In this document: positions 17,060-25,516 of the stretch, piece by piece
Numbering within the stretch: the stretch's first letter is position 1
How the letters are laid out: each line of letters starts with the position of its first letter
From: Symploca sp. SIO1C2
GTDB lineage: Bacteria; Cyanobacteriota; Cyanobacteriia; Cyanobacteriales; Coleofasciculaceae
NCBI GenBank assembly: GCA_010672925.1
Contig: JAAHFP010000003.1
Span: 1 to 64,000 of the forward strand
Direction: 5' to 3'
DNA length: 64,000 bases
The notes under the pieces: model-generated
Told to the model about the DNA's origin: nothing
Databases searched by the model: none
The model's input: the letters and a program-made list of their open reading frames with translations, nothing else
Made by a program: the position numbers and the translations under genes

Positions 17060-18778
17060 ATGAGCTACAGAATGGATCGCCTTGCTTATGCCCAAACTTA
17101 TGGTCCAACAGTGGGCGATCGCATCCGGTTGGCAGATACCGAACTATTCATCGAAGTAGAACAAGACTACACCACTTATGGTGATGAGGTAAAGTTCGGT
17201 GGTGGTAAAGTGATTCGTGATGGCATGGGGCAATCCCCGATTTCTCGTGCTGATGGTGCGGTGGATCTAGTGATTACCAATGCCTTGATTCTCGATTGGT
17301 GGGGTATTGTCAAAGCTGATATTGGTATTAAAGATGGTAAGATTCTCCAGATTGGGAAAGCTGGGAATCCCTATATTCAGGACAATATAGATATTATTAT
17401 TGGTCCAGCAACGGAGGCAGTAGCAGGAGAAGGAATGATTCTGACTGCGGGGGGAATAGATAGTCACATTCACTTTATTTGCCCCCAACAGATAGAAACC
17501 GCGATCGCTTCCGGGGTTACTACTATGATTGGAGGTGGTACAGGACCAGCTACTGGCACTAATGCGACTACCTGTACCCCTGGTGCTTGGCAACTCCACC
17601 GAATGCTCCAAGCAGCTGATGCTTTTCCCATCAATCTTGGGTTTATGGGTAAAGGTAATAGCAGTCAAACTCAGGGACTTTCAGAGCAAGTGTTAGCCGG
17701 AGCAATGGGTTTAAAACTCCATGAGGATTGGGGTACAACTCCATCCACCATCAATACTTGTTTGACGGTGGCGGATTACTATGATGTACAGGTAGCAATT
17801 CATACCGATACTCTCAATGAAGCTGGGTTTGTGGAAAACACCATCGCTGCTTTTAAAGACCGAGTGATCCATACCTACCATACAGAAGGGGCTGGTGGCG
17901 GTCATGCTCCAGATATTATTAAAGTCTGTGGTGAAACTAATGTTCTGCCTTCTTCTACTAATCCTACCCGTCCCTACACCGCCAATACCCTGGAAGAACA
18001 CCTAGATATGCTGATGGTTTGCCATCACCTAGATCGAAGTATTCCAGAAGATGTGGCCTTTGCCGAGTCCCGGATTCGTCGAGAAACTATTGCCGCAGAG
18101 GATATCCTACACGACTTGGGAGCATTTAGCATGATTGCCTCCGACTCCCAAGCTATGGGTAGAGTCGGTGAAGTAATTATCCGCACCTGGCAGACAGCTC
18201 ACAAAATGAAGGTGCAACGAGGATTTTTAGCTCCTCCATCTGGGGAATCCCTAGAAAATGACAATTTCCGAGCCAAACGCTATGTAGCTAAATATACAAT
18301 TAATCCCGCAATCACTCATGGTATTGCTGATTATGTCGGTTCTGTGGAAGCAGGGAAACTAGCAGATTTGTGTTTGTGGCGTCCCGCCTTTTTTGGAGTA
18401 AAGCCAGAAATGGTGATTAAAGGCGGCGCGATCGCTTGGGCACAAATGGGTGATGCTAATGCTAGTATTCCCACTCCCCAACCAATTCATATGCGTCCCA
18501 TGTTTGCTAGTTTTGGTGGTGCGGTTGGTGCTACTTCTCTGACTTTTGTCTCCCAAGCAGCCTTAGACAACGAAGTTCCCCAGCAAATTGGCTTACAAAA
18601 ACCAGCGGTTGCCGTAGTGGGAACTCGTCAGCTAAGTAAGGCCGATATGAAACTTAACGATGCCTTGCCGAAGATAGAAGTTGACTCGGAAACCTACGAA
18701 GTTAGGGCAGATGGAGAGTTACTCACTTGTGAGCCAGCAACTATTTTACCAATGGCACAGCGTTATTTTTTGTTTTAG
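17060..18778 (+). CDS. ureC: Urease subunit alpha
   Basis: Catalytic nickel subunit of urease (urea to ammonia and carbamate). All hallmark sites are present: SHIHFICP for Ni ligands, the carbamylated Lys in [10 protein letters not shown] near residue 220, [33 protein letters not shown] for the active-site flap, and [12 protein letters not shown]. At 572 residues it is full length. It stands without ureA, ureB or the ureDEFG accessory genes, a scattering also seen in other cyanobacteria. Regulation is not visible in the 88-base leader. Confidence 0.98.
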   Translation: MSYRMDRLAYAQTYGPTVGDRIRLADTELFIEVEQDYTTYGDEVKFGGGKVIRDGMGQSPISRADGAVDLVITNALILDWWGIVKADIGIKDGKILQIGKAGNPYIQDNIDIIIGPATEAVAGEGMILTAGGIDSHIHFICPQQIETAIASGVTTMIGGGTGPATGTNATTCTPGAWQLHRMLQAADAFPINLGFMGKGNSSQTQGLSEQVLAGAMGLKLHEDWGTTPSTINTCLTVADYYDVQVAIHTDTLNEAGFVENTIAAFKDRVIHTYHTEGAGGGHAPDIIKVCGETNVLPSSTNPTRPYTANTLEEHLDMLMVCHHLDRSIPEDVAFAESRIRRETIAAEDILHDLGAFSMIASDSQAMGRVGEVIIRTWQTAHKMKVQRGFLAPPSGESLENDNFRAKRYVAKYTINPAITHGIADYVGSVEAGKLADLCLWRPAFFGVKPEMVIKGGAIAWAQMGDANASIPTPQPIHMRPMFASFGGAVGATSLTFVSQAALDNEVPQQIGLQKPAVAVVGTRQLSKADMKLNDALPKIEVDSETYEVRADGELLTCEPATILPMAQRYFLF

Positions 18779-18779
18779 T

Positions 18780-18900
18780 TAAATCCGGTATCAATAACCC
18801 CGTTATGCCCTACCCTGTAGAGACGTTGCATGCAACGTCTCTACAGGATTTCGTCGTTTTCTTAAAATGGGGGGTGACAAGTCCGAATTTTGTATGAGAC
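18780..18900. repeat. GTAGAGACG palindromic element
   Basis: Perfect 28-base palindrome at 18817-18844 (GTAGAGACGTTGCA and its complement), followed by AGGATTTCG. The outer flanks include inverted AAATCCGGT / CCGAATTTTG-like ends. Related elements with the same core and tail lie at 24772-24885 and 30377-30458. It may also serve as transcript end for ureC. Confidence 0.8.
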
Positions 18901-18914
18901 CTGTTGCAAAAGTT

Positions 18915-19004
18915 GATAATTGTCTGTAGGGGCGTAGCATTATTGGCATTGGGGTGATTGCCCAGAAAATCAAAGTTTTACTCCGCCAATGCTACACCCT
19001 GACC
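18915..19004. repeat. GGGGCGTAGCAT dispersed repeat, copy 1
   Basis: GATAATTGTCTGTAGGGGCG through GCTACACCCTGACC. A near-complete inverted copy lies at 42848-42933. The ends (GGGCGTAGCAT / ATGCTACGCCC) are inverted relative to each other, so each copy can fold into a long hairpin. Confidence 0.8.
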
Positions 19005-19026
19005 GGATTTATACAAGAGGTATCAT

Positions 19027-19485
19027 ATGTTAATATTAATCTTCTACGTTGGGAATGAGCGCTATGCTTTAGACAGTTCTCAAGTCATTGAGATCATTCC
19101 CAAAGTTATTCTCAGAAAACAACACCACACCCCTGAGTATATTGCTGGTTTGTTTAACTACCGAGGCAAAATTGTACCAGTAATTGATTTATGCCAATTA
19201 ATTCAAGGACTACCTTGCTCATCCTCCTTAAGTAGTAGAATTATTATGGTCAATTACCTGGGTGTAGATCATACTACTCACCTGGTAGGTTTGATGGCTC
19301 AACAGGTGACTGAAACATTGAATAAGGAAAAAAGTGACCTAGTTGCTACTGGCTTAGAAGTGAGTGAAGCTCCTTATTTAGGAGAAATGATTATGGATGA
19401 ACAAGGCATGATCCAACGCCTCCGTCTGGAGTATTTGTTATCAGATGCTCAGCAAGCATATCTATTACCCGCATCAGAAAGTTAA
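19027..19485 (+). CDS. cheW: CheW-like chemotaxis protein
   Basis: Adaptor that couples methyl-accepting receptors to a CheA kinase. A single CheW domain spans the 152 residues: ILIFYVGNERYALDSSQVIEII, TPEYIAGLFNYRGKIVPVIDLCQLI and LVGLMAQQVTETL. The gene starts a four-gene operon with cheR and two receptor genes. Only four bases separate it from cheR. CheA, CheY and CheB are absent, so the receptor array must use a kinase encoded elsewhere. Confidence 0.92.
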   Translation: MLILIFYVGNERYALDSSQVIEIIPKVILRKQHHTPEYIAGLFNYRGKIVPVIDLCQLIQGLPCSSSLSSRIIMVNYLGVDHTTHLVGLMAQQVTETLNKEKSDLVATGLEVSEAPYLGEMIMDEQGMIQRLRLEYLLSDAQQAYLLPASES

Positions 19486-19489
19486 GACA

Positions 19490-20773
19490 ATGGTACAAAG
19501 AGCAATTGAGGCTTTACTAAGAACTAAAATCGGCTTTGATCCGAAAATAATTGGCTCTAGTACAATTGCCAAAGCAGTAAGACAACGCCAATTAGCTTGC
19601 AGTTTACCTGATTTATCCGCTTATCTGAGGCAATTGCAAACCTCCAGCCAGGAGTTATCAAAACTGATTGAACAAGTAGTCGTACCAGAAACTTGGTTTT
19701 TTCGGCATCAGGAAGCGTTTTCCTTCCTCAGTGATTATGTCCAGTCTGAGTGGTTGCCAATTCATCCTTATTCCAAGTTAAGGGTATTAAGTATTCCCTG
19801 TTCCACTGGTGAAGAGCCCTACTCAACTGCTATTACTCTTATCGAAGCTGGTTTGACGCCGGATAAATTTAATATTGATGCCGTTGATATCAGTAATCAG
19901 GTAATCCTCAAAGCAATGCGTGGTGTTTATAGTAATAATTCCTTTAGAGGTAAAAATTTTGCCTTTAGAGAACGTTACTTTCAGCAGACAGTAGAAGGTT
20001 ATCAATTATGTGACTTGGTTCAGAAAACGGTTAATTTTCTCCAAGGTAATGTCCTCAATCCTCTTTTTCTAGCCAAGCGAGGCAAATACGATGTGATATT
20101 TTGTAGAAATTTGCTAATTTATTTTGAGCCTGCGGCAAGAAAACGTGCTGTTGATATTTTAACTAATTCATTAACTACTAGAGGTCTACTATTTGTAGGT
20201 TGTGCAGAAACCGGACAGATGATTACCAACGGCTTTGTCTCAGTCAAACAACCCTTCACTTTTGCCTACCGCAAGGTGGAAGAGGGTGGGGAGATGGGGG
20301 GGACAAGGGGGACAAGGGAGACAAGGGAGACAAGGAGGACAAGGGAGATTGGGAGATTGGGAGAAAAGGGAGATTGGGAGATTGGGAGATTGGTAGGCGA
20401 GGAGACAAATAACCAACAACAAATAACAAACAACCAACAACCAACAACCAACAACAAACAACCAACAACCAACAACAAACTAGAAACTGCTAGACATTTA
20501 GCAAATCAAGGAAAATTAGAGGAAGCTGTCACACTATGTGAAAATTACCTGAGCCAAAACCGCACTAGTGCTCAAGCTTATATCTTATTAGGTGAAGTAT
20601 ATCAGGGATTGGATAATAATGACCAAGCTGAGCAATATTTCCACAAAGCAATTTATCTGGAACCAAATTCCTACGAAGCACTCTTGCATTTAGCTCTTAT
20701 TAAAGAGCATCGCGGTGAGCATAAAAGCGCTGCTATTCTCCGGCGGCGAATTCAACGATTACCGAAAAATTAA
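19490..20773 (+). CDS. cheR: CheR methyltransferase with C-terminal TPR
   Basis: SAM-dependent methyltransferase that would methylate glutamates on the chemoreceptors. Residues ~10-60 are the helical CheR_N part. The catalytic part has VPETWFFRHQEAF, the SAM loop LSIPCSTGEEPYS, and DVIFCRNLLIYFEPAAR. TPR-like helices start at about residue 335 (ETARHLANQGKLEEAVTLCENYL). Between them, residues ~268-332 are encoded by two intergenic-type minisatellites and read as a low-complexity TRETRR / NNQQPTT linker. The ATG at 19490 is preferred over the 19445 start, which overlaps cheW by 41 bases. Confidence 0.92.
   Translation: MVQRAIEALLRTKIGFDPKIIGSSTIAKAVRQRQLACSLPDLSAYLRQLQTSSQELSKLIEQVVVPETWFFRHQEAFSFLSDYVQSEWLPIHPYSKLRVLSIPCSTGEEPYSTAITLIEAGLTPDKFNIDAVDISNQVILKAMRGVYSNNSFRGKNFAFRERYFQQTVEGYQLCDLVQKTVNFLQGNVLNPLFLAKRGKYDVIFCRNLLIYFEPAARKRAVDILTNSLTTRGLLFVGCAETGQMITNGFVSVKQPFTFAYRKVEEGGEMGGTRGTRETRETRRTREIGRLGEKGDWEIGRLVGEETNNQQQITNNQQPTTNNKQPTTNNKLETARHLANQGKLEEAVTLCENYLSQNRTSAQAYILLGEVYQGLDNNDQAEQYFHKAIYLEPNSYEALLHLALIKEHRGEHKSAAILRRRIQRLPKN
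20284..20480. repeat. Minisatellites inside cheR
   Basis: First half: GGGACAAGGGGGACAAGGGA units and GGGAGATT units. Second half: AACCAACAACCAACAACAAA units. All keep the cheR frame open. The same units are intergenic elsewhere (33329-33350 and 33373-33430, 28363-28395 in reverse, 35273-35308, 50134-50178, 55970-56008). Confidence 0.9.
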
Positions 20774-20828
20774 AGTAAGGTATTAGGTGTTAGTTTAAGG
20801 ATACAATTATTGGGGAGGAGTTTGTCTC

Positions 20829-22568
20829 ATGTTTAAAAAAATGGCCTTGCAACGTCGAATGCTCTTCGCATTCTTTTTCCTAGGTCTGATCGTTTTAATT
20901 GTTTCTTTAGTCGGTTGGCTGGGAAATAATCGTCTAAGTAAACAAATTAATACCCTCAAGAGCAATACTCTCCCCAGTGTAGTTGGTTTGTGGAAAGTCA
21001 ACGAAGGACAAACTCAAATTGAATCATCAGAGCGAGCCTTATTAGATCCTACCAATTCTCTGCAAGAAAGACGAAATGAATTAGATCGAATTGAAAAAGC
21101 GTGGGAGCAAATTGAAGAAGGATTTGAGGAATACGAGAAAACTCCCCGGACTGAAGAAGAAGACAAGGTTTACCGACAACTACAGGAAAAATGGCAAGAG
21201 TGGCAGCAAAATCACCAAGAATTCTTGATGCTCAATGAGGACTTTGAAAAACTGGAGATTTTGAATCCCTTAGAGAAACAACTAACATTATTAGCTAATG
21301 AGCAAGGTGATTCCCCAGCAATGGCAGCGGCGAGAGAAGCTACTGAAGCATTGAACAGACTCCGGGATCGAGTTCAAGCTAATCGAGCCTCGTTTTTGGC
21401 GGCAACCAACTTAGTCCTAGATACAATAGAAATTAACCGAGAAGTAGGCACTGAAGCTGTTCAAGAAGCAGAGGAGGATGTCACTAAAAGCACAGTTTGG
21501 ATGATCATTAGCATCATCATTGGTCCTTTTACAGCGATCCTCTTTGGTTGGTACTTCACTAGGATGGTTGCCAAACCCCTCGGTGTCAAAATCGAGAAAG
21601 TGGTCACAGTAGCAGAAAATATCTCTGAGGGAGATTTGACTAGCCAAATTGAAGTACTCGACAAACAGGATGAAATTGGGAAGTTAATGGTTGCCTTCCA
21701 AAAGATGACTCAAAACCTGAATTCCTTGATCAGCCAGGTACAGCAATCTGGTATCCAAATCACCACTTCTACTACCCAAATTGCTGCCTCTGGTAGACAA
21801 TTAGAGTCTACTGTAGCACAACAGGTAGCTTCTACCAACGAGGTGACGGTTACAGGGAAGGAAATTGCTAATACTTCTCAAGAATTGAGGCTCACTATTG
21901 AGGAGGTTGCGAATGTCTCGGAAGAAACTGCAATCGCGGCGGGTAAGGGCCAAAAAGAACTAATGCGCATGGAAAGCACCATGATTCAGTTAAAGGATTC
22001 CACTAGTTCCATTTCTGGCAAACTGGGGGTAATCAGCGAAAAAGCCAATAACATCAACCAAGTAGTCACTACTATTACCAAAGTAGCAGATCAAACCAAT
22101 TTACTTTCTCTCAATGCTGCCATTGAAGCTGAGAAAGCAGGAGAATATGGTACAGGTTTTGCTGTCGTTGCTAGAGAAATTCGTCGTTTGGCAGATCAAA
22201 CGGCAGTTGCCACTTTAGATATTGAGCAGATGGTAAAAGATATGCAATCAGCAGTTGCCACCGGGGTGATGGAAATGGATAAATTCACCAAAGAAGTTAG
22301 TAATAGTGTAGAAGATGTCCGCATCATTAGTGAGCAATTAGCACAAATTATCCAGCAAGTGCAAAGCCTAACGCCTCGTTTTGAAACTGTTAATCAAGGG
22401 ATGGGGATTCAATGTCAAGGTGCTCAAGAAATCAGCAATGCGATGGAACAGTTGAGTGAAGCCTCTCAACAAACAGCGGAGTCCCTCAATGAAGCTAACA
22501 TAGCTCTTGAACAGTTGAATAATGCTGCCCAAAGCTTACAACAGGAAATTTCTTATTTTAAAGTGTGA
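20829..22568 (+). CDS. Methyl-accepting chemotaxis protein
   Basis: 579-residue receptor. The first membrane segment is at ~13-34 ([20 protein letters not shown]). A helical periplasmic sensor (four-helix-bundle style, very acidic) spans ~35-215, and a second membrane segment lies at ~220-242. HAMP follows ([26 protein letters not shown]). The cytoplasmic signalling tip is at ~420-450 with [21 protein letters not shown], the CheA/CheW contact hairpin. No Cache or PAS domain is seen. It overlaps the next receptor gene by 4 bases (GTGA). Its C-terminal 300 residues are closely related to that protein. Confidence 0.95.
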   Translation: MFKKMALQRRMLFAFFFLGLIVLIVSLVGWLGNNRLSKQINTLKSNTLPSVVGLWKVNEGQTQIESSERALLDPTNSLQERRNELDRIEKAWEQIEEGFEEYEKTPRTEEEDKVYRQLQEKWQEWQQNHQEFLMLNEDFEKLEILNPLEKQLTLLANEQGDSPAMAAAREATEALNRLRDRVQANRASFLAATNLVLDTIEINREVGTEAVQEAEEDVTKSTVWMIISIIIGPFTAILFGWYFTRMVAKPLGVKIEKVVTVAENISEGDLTSQIEVLDKQDEIGKLMVAFQKMTQNLNSLISQVQQSGIQITTSTTQIAASGRQLESTVAQQVASTNEVTVTGKEIANTSQELRLTIEEVANVSEETAIAAGKGQKELMRMESTMIQLKDSTSSISGKLGVISEKANNINQVVTTITKVADQTNLLSLNAAIEAEKAGEYGTGFAVVAREIRRLADQTAVATLDIEQMVKDMQSAVATGVMEMDKFTKEVSNSVEDVRIISEQLAQIIQQVQSLTPRFETVNQGMGIQCQGAQEISNAMEQLSEASQQTAESLNEANIALEQLNNAAQSLQQEISYFKV

Positions 22569-24667
22569 CTTCCAATCAAAGTACCAAAAAAATGTCCAAC
22601 CAGACAAGCCAGTCTACTGCAAAAATCAAAAAAACCAGCATTAGTAGAAAAATAGTTATTTTTATTGGTTTAATAATTTTCCTTCAAGTTACCCTAATCT
22701 CATTATTTTTGCTCAAGGAAATGTATGATGTTCTGCGAGAGAGTACTCAACGCAATATTTTAACCAATTTGACTGAGGTGGCTCAAGAGATTGAGTCTAG
22801 TAACTTAGAAGCCATAACTGTAGTCAAAACTATGGCATTAGCAGAGGAAAATGGTTTATTTGGTCAAAGACCAGCATCTAGCAACTATGCCAAACAAGTT
22901 TTAGCCAAAAATCCTCAATTTACAGGAGCTTACTTTGGCTACGAACCCAATGCAGATCAAAATGATCGCGAATATTTGCAGGCAGTTGGTCAAAATCAGA
23001 GTGAACTTGATGCTAGTGGTAGATTTTTACCCTATTGGTTTCGGGAACAACTACCCTATTGGTTGAAGCAACAGGCAAATTCCTCTCAAATCAAACTAAC
23101 TCCTCTGGTTGATATGGAAACTAGTCTTTATTACCAAGGAGTCAAGGAAAAGTTTCTCTCTGGTGCGACCACCAAATATATGATTACTGAGCCCTATCCC
23201 TATGAAGGTAAGCTGATTGTAGAACAAACTTATCCTATTGTAATTGACGGCGAATTCAAAGGCATTGCTGGAGTTGATCGAGCCTTGGATGATATCAATG
23301 AGTTTTTAAAACAACTAGAATCTTACCAAAAGACAGAATTTATTCTGGTCAGTAGACTAGGCAAAATTATTGCTGCGACAATGGATACTAGTTTACAAAC
23401 CCAGATGATTAAGGATACTAGTTACCAAAAAATATTTAATGCTTTATTTACGCCAACCACACCAGAGCAAGAAAATATCCCAGTTATCAAAGACTCAATC
23501 AACCAAAAAAGATATTTTTTCGCTGGAGTACCTATTGACATTGGTGAGTGGAAAATTATCATGCAGGTTTCGGAGCAGGAAATCCTCTCACCAATTTTGC
23601 AGACCATGCTGAGAGTGGTAGTCATTGCCCTAATTAGTTTACTTATTGTCTTACTCATTTTGAGATGGATTACCAATTCCCTTACCCAACCTATCCAGAC
23701 AGCAGTCGAAGCAGTAGAACAGGTAGCAGCGGGCAATTTAACAAAAACAGTAGAGGTAATCTCTAACGATGAGATTGGACAATTATTGGCTGCATTCCAA
23801 ACGATGACTCAAAACCTAAATTCCTTGATTAGCCAAGTGCAGCAGTCTGGCATCCAAGTAACTACTTCTACCACCCAAATTGCCGCCACGGGTAAAGAGT
23901 TAGAAGCAACCTTGAATGAACAACTTGCCTCTACCAATCAAGTTGTCACTACAACTAAAGAAATTGCTACTACTTCTGAACAGCTAGTTGATACTATCCA
24001 GGAATTTGCTGCTATTTCGGAAGCAACGGCAACAGCTGCTACCAATAGCCAAACCGGTCTTTTAAGTATGGAAGCAACGATGGAACATCTAGTCAATGCT
24101 ACCAGTTCTATCTCCGCTAAGCTAGGGGTAATTAGTGAAAAAGCCAACACTATCAATAGCATTATCACCACTATTACTAAGGTAGCAGACCAAACCAATT
24201 TGTTATCTCTCAATGCTGCCATTGAAGCGGAAAAAGCAGGAGAGTATGGTAGAGGCTTTGCTGTCGTTGCCAGAGAAATCCGTCGCTTGGCAGACCAAAC
24301 TGCGATCGCTACTTTGGAAATTGAACAGATGGTGAAAAGTATGCAATCGGCAGTTTCCAGCGGAGTGATGGAAATGGATAAATTTTCTCAAGAAGTAGTT
24401 CATAGCGTCGAAGATGTGCATCACATTAGTGAGCAATTAGCAGAGATTATCCAACAGGTACAAAGCTTTACCCCACGGTTTGAAACTGTTAATCAAGGTA
24501 TGGCAAACCAGTTCCAAGGTGCTCAAGAAATCAGTTCAGCAATGGCGCAACTATACGAAGCTTCTCAACAAACAGCTGATTCCCTAAGTGAAACGAACCT
24601 AGCTTTGGATCAGTTAAATGATGCTGCTCAAAGTTTAGAGCAAGAAATTTCTAGTTTTAAGGTGTAG
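22565..24667 (+). CDS. Methyl-accepting chemotaxis protein with Cache sensor
   Basis: 700-residue receptor. Membrane segments lie at ~30-52 and ~350-372. The large periplasmic part includes dCache-like motifs: [71 protein letters not shown] ([23 protein letters not shown]) and the signalling tip [21 protein letters not shown] follow. The start is GTG, overlapping the previous stop; translational coupling is likely. dCache domains usually bind small metabolites such as amino acids; the ligand here is unknown. Last gene of the operon. Confidence 0.95.
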   Translation: MTSNQSTKKMSNQTSQSTAKIKKTSISRKIVIFIGLIIFLQVTLISLFLLKEMYDVLRESTQRNILTNLTEVAQEIESSNLEAITVVKTMALAEENGLFGQRPASSNYAKQVLAKNPQFTGAYFGYEPNADQNDREYLQAVGQNQSELDASGRFLPYWFREQLPYWLKQQANSSQIKLTPLVDMETSLYYQGVKEKFLSGATTKYMITEPYPYEGKLIVEQTYPIVIDGEFKGIAGVDRALDDINEFLKQLESYQKTEFILVSRLGKIIAATMDTSLQTQMIKDTSYQKIFNALFTPTTPEQENIPVIKDSINQKRYFFAGVPIDIGEWKIIMQVSEQEILSPILQTMLRVVVIALISLLIVLLILRWITNSLTQPIQTAVEAVEQVAAGNLTKTVEVISNDEIGQLLAAFQTMTQNLNSLISQVQQSGIQVTTSTTQIAATGKELEATLNEQLASTNQVVTTTKEIATTSEQLVDTIQEFAAISEATATAATNSQTGLLSMEATMEHLVNATSSISAKLGVISEKANTINSIITTITKVADQTNLLSLNAAIEAEKAGEYGRGFAVVAREIRRLADQTAIATLEIEQMVKSMQSAVSSGVMEMDKFSQEVVHSVEDVHHISEQLAEIIQQVQSFTPRFETVNQGMANQFQGAQEISSAMAQLYEASQQTADSLSETNLALDQLNDAAQSLEQEISSFKV

Positions 24668-24771
24668 GCTGCAACAAGGCGGAACCCACCCCTAACCCCT
24701 CCAAGGAGGGGAACCGGAGGCAGAGGGCTCCAAGGGAAGAAAGAAGGTTGCAAAGAAAAAGGGAATTATAT

Positions 24772-24885
24772 CAAATCCGGTTACGATAGAGCCGTTATAT
24801 CACACCTTGTAGAGACGCGCCTGCCGAAGGATGCCCGTAGGGCTGTTGGCGCGTCTCTACAGGATTTCGCGGTTGTCTTTTTGTT
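24772..24885. repeat. GTAGAGACG palindromic element
   Basis: Stem GTAGAGACGCGCC (from 24809) pairs with GGCGCGTCTCTAC (to 24860) around a loop with GCCGAAGGATGCCCGTAGGG. The tail AGGATTTCGCGGTT matches the elements at 18817 and 30377. It lies downstream of the receptor operon and could double as a transcript end. Confidence 0.75.
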
Positions 24886-24943
24886 TTAGTACATTTGTTT
24901 TGCGAATTTGACCTGCTCCCGGTGATTGCAAAAAGTACAGGTG

Positions 24944-25153
24944 CTAGTGGGACGTTTTAAGGGGGAAAACTTGCTTACCCAACTCGATAATTTCTAGTTT
25001 TTCCTGAGCTGTTAAGTAATCTTGCCCACTCAAGAAACTACCACCTGAGCGTTTAGGATCACCTCCTGCATCCAGATATCGTTGTCTGGCTTTGGCAAAA
25101 ATTTCTTTGAGTCTTTGATAGAGTTGATTTTCTAATTCTGTAGGTTCTCTCAT
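24944..25153 (-). CDS. Small hypothetical protein
   Basis: 69 residues: a polar, mostly helical N-terminal half (ENQLYQRLKEIFAKARQRYLDAGGDPKRS) and a second helix (YLTAQEKLEIIELGKQVFP). No known domain is recognised. It sits three bases after the stop of the frameshifted small gene at 25157-25400, so both were probably one transcript. The context of small genes beside a damaged NTPase suggests an accessory or antitoxin-like locus, but this is only inference. Confidence 0.6.
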   Translation of the reverse strand: MREPTELENQLYQRLKEIFAKARQRYLDAGGDPKRSGGSFLSGQDYLTAQEKLEIIELGKQVFPLKTSH

Positions 25154-25156
25154 TGC

Positions 25157-25400
25157 TTACATTCTCCAGTTGGTTGGGACGATTTCACCGTTGGGTAAAA
25201 TAACTGAGACTGGTAAGATGGTGCTGGAGGTCGCAATATACCAATCTCCACTATCTATATCATAAAATTCGTACTCAAGCAGGTCTAGAGTTTGTAAAGC
25301 ATTAATTACTAAGTATTGGAATTCGGTCGGTTCCACAGCTGATTATTTTGTATCGGACTCTTTGAATATCGTACCAGGGAAATGTGATTGCTTCGTTCAC
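25157..25400 (-). pseudogene. Frameshifted small conserved-looking gene
   Basis: Two adjoining frames read like one ~80-residue protein. From a GTG at 25400 comes NEAITFPWYDIQRVRYKIIS. After a +1 shift near 25337 the frame continues EPTEFQYLVINALQTLDLLE, YEFYDIDSGDWYIATSST and ILPVSVILPNGEIVPTNWRM to the stop at 25157. The second part alone could be made as a 59-residue protein from a GTG at 25336. The GTG at 25400 overlaps the stop of the upstream fragment (GTGA), which fits an old operon. No domain name is known to me. Confidence 0.5.
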
Positions 25401-25516
25401 GCTGTTTCAAGGTCTATTGTTTCTCGCAATTTGTCTTCAGCAATAACATCAGCAATAAGTTGGTCTAGCTTTCCAGCATCAACATCAGCACGCAGACGTT
25501 TCTCGAAAGCATCATC
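25397..25516 (-). pseudogene. C-terminal fragment of a small antisense-oriented gene
   Basis: Open frame reading DDAFEKRLRADVDAGKLDQL, then IADVIAEDKLRETIDLETA and a stop at 25397. The biased, charged helical sequence and coupling to the next small gene suggest real coding ancestry. No start codon exists to its right. The frame runs into the Walker A sequence of the opposite-strand NACHT gene, so its N-terminus was lost at the same junction. Confidence 0.45.

Noticed and set aside
19445-19489. Upstream start for cheR
   Set aside because: Would overlap cheW by 41 bases and add residues outside the CheR family start.
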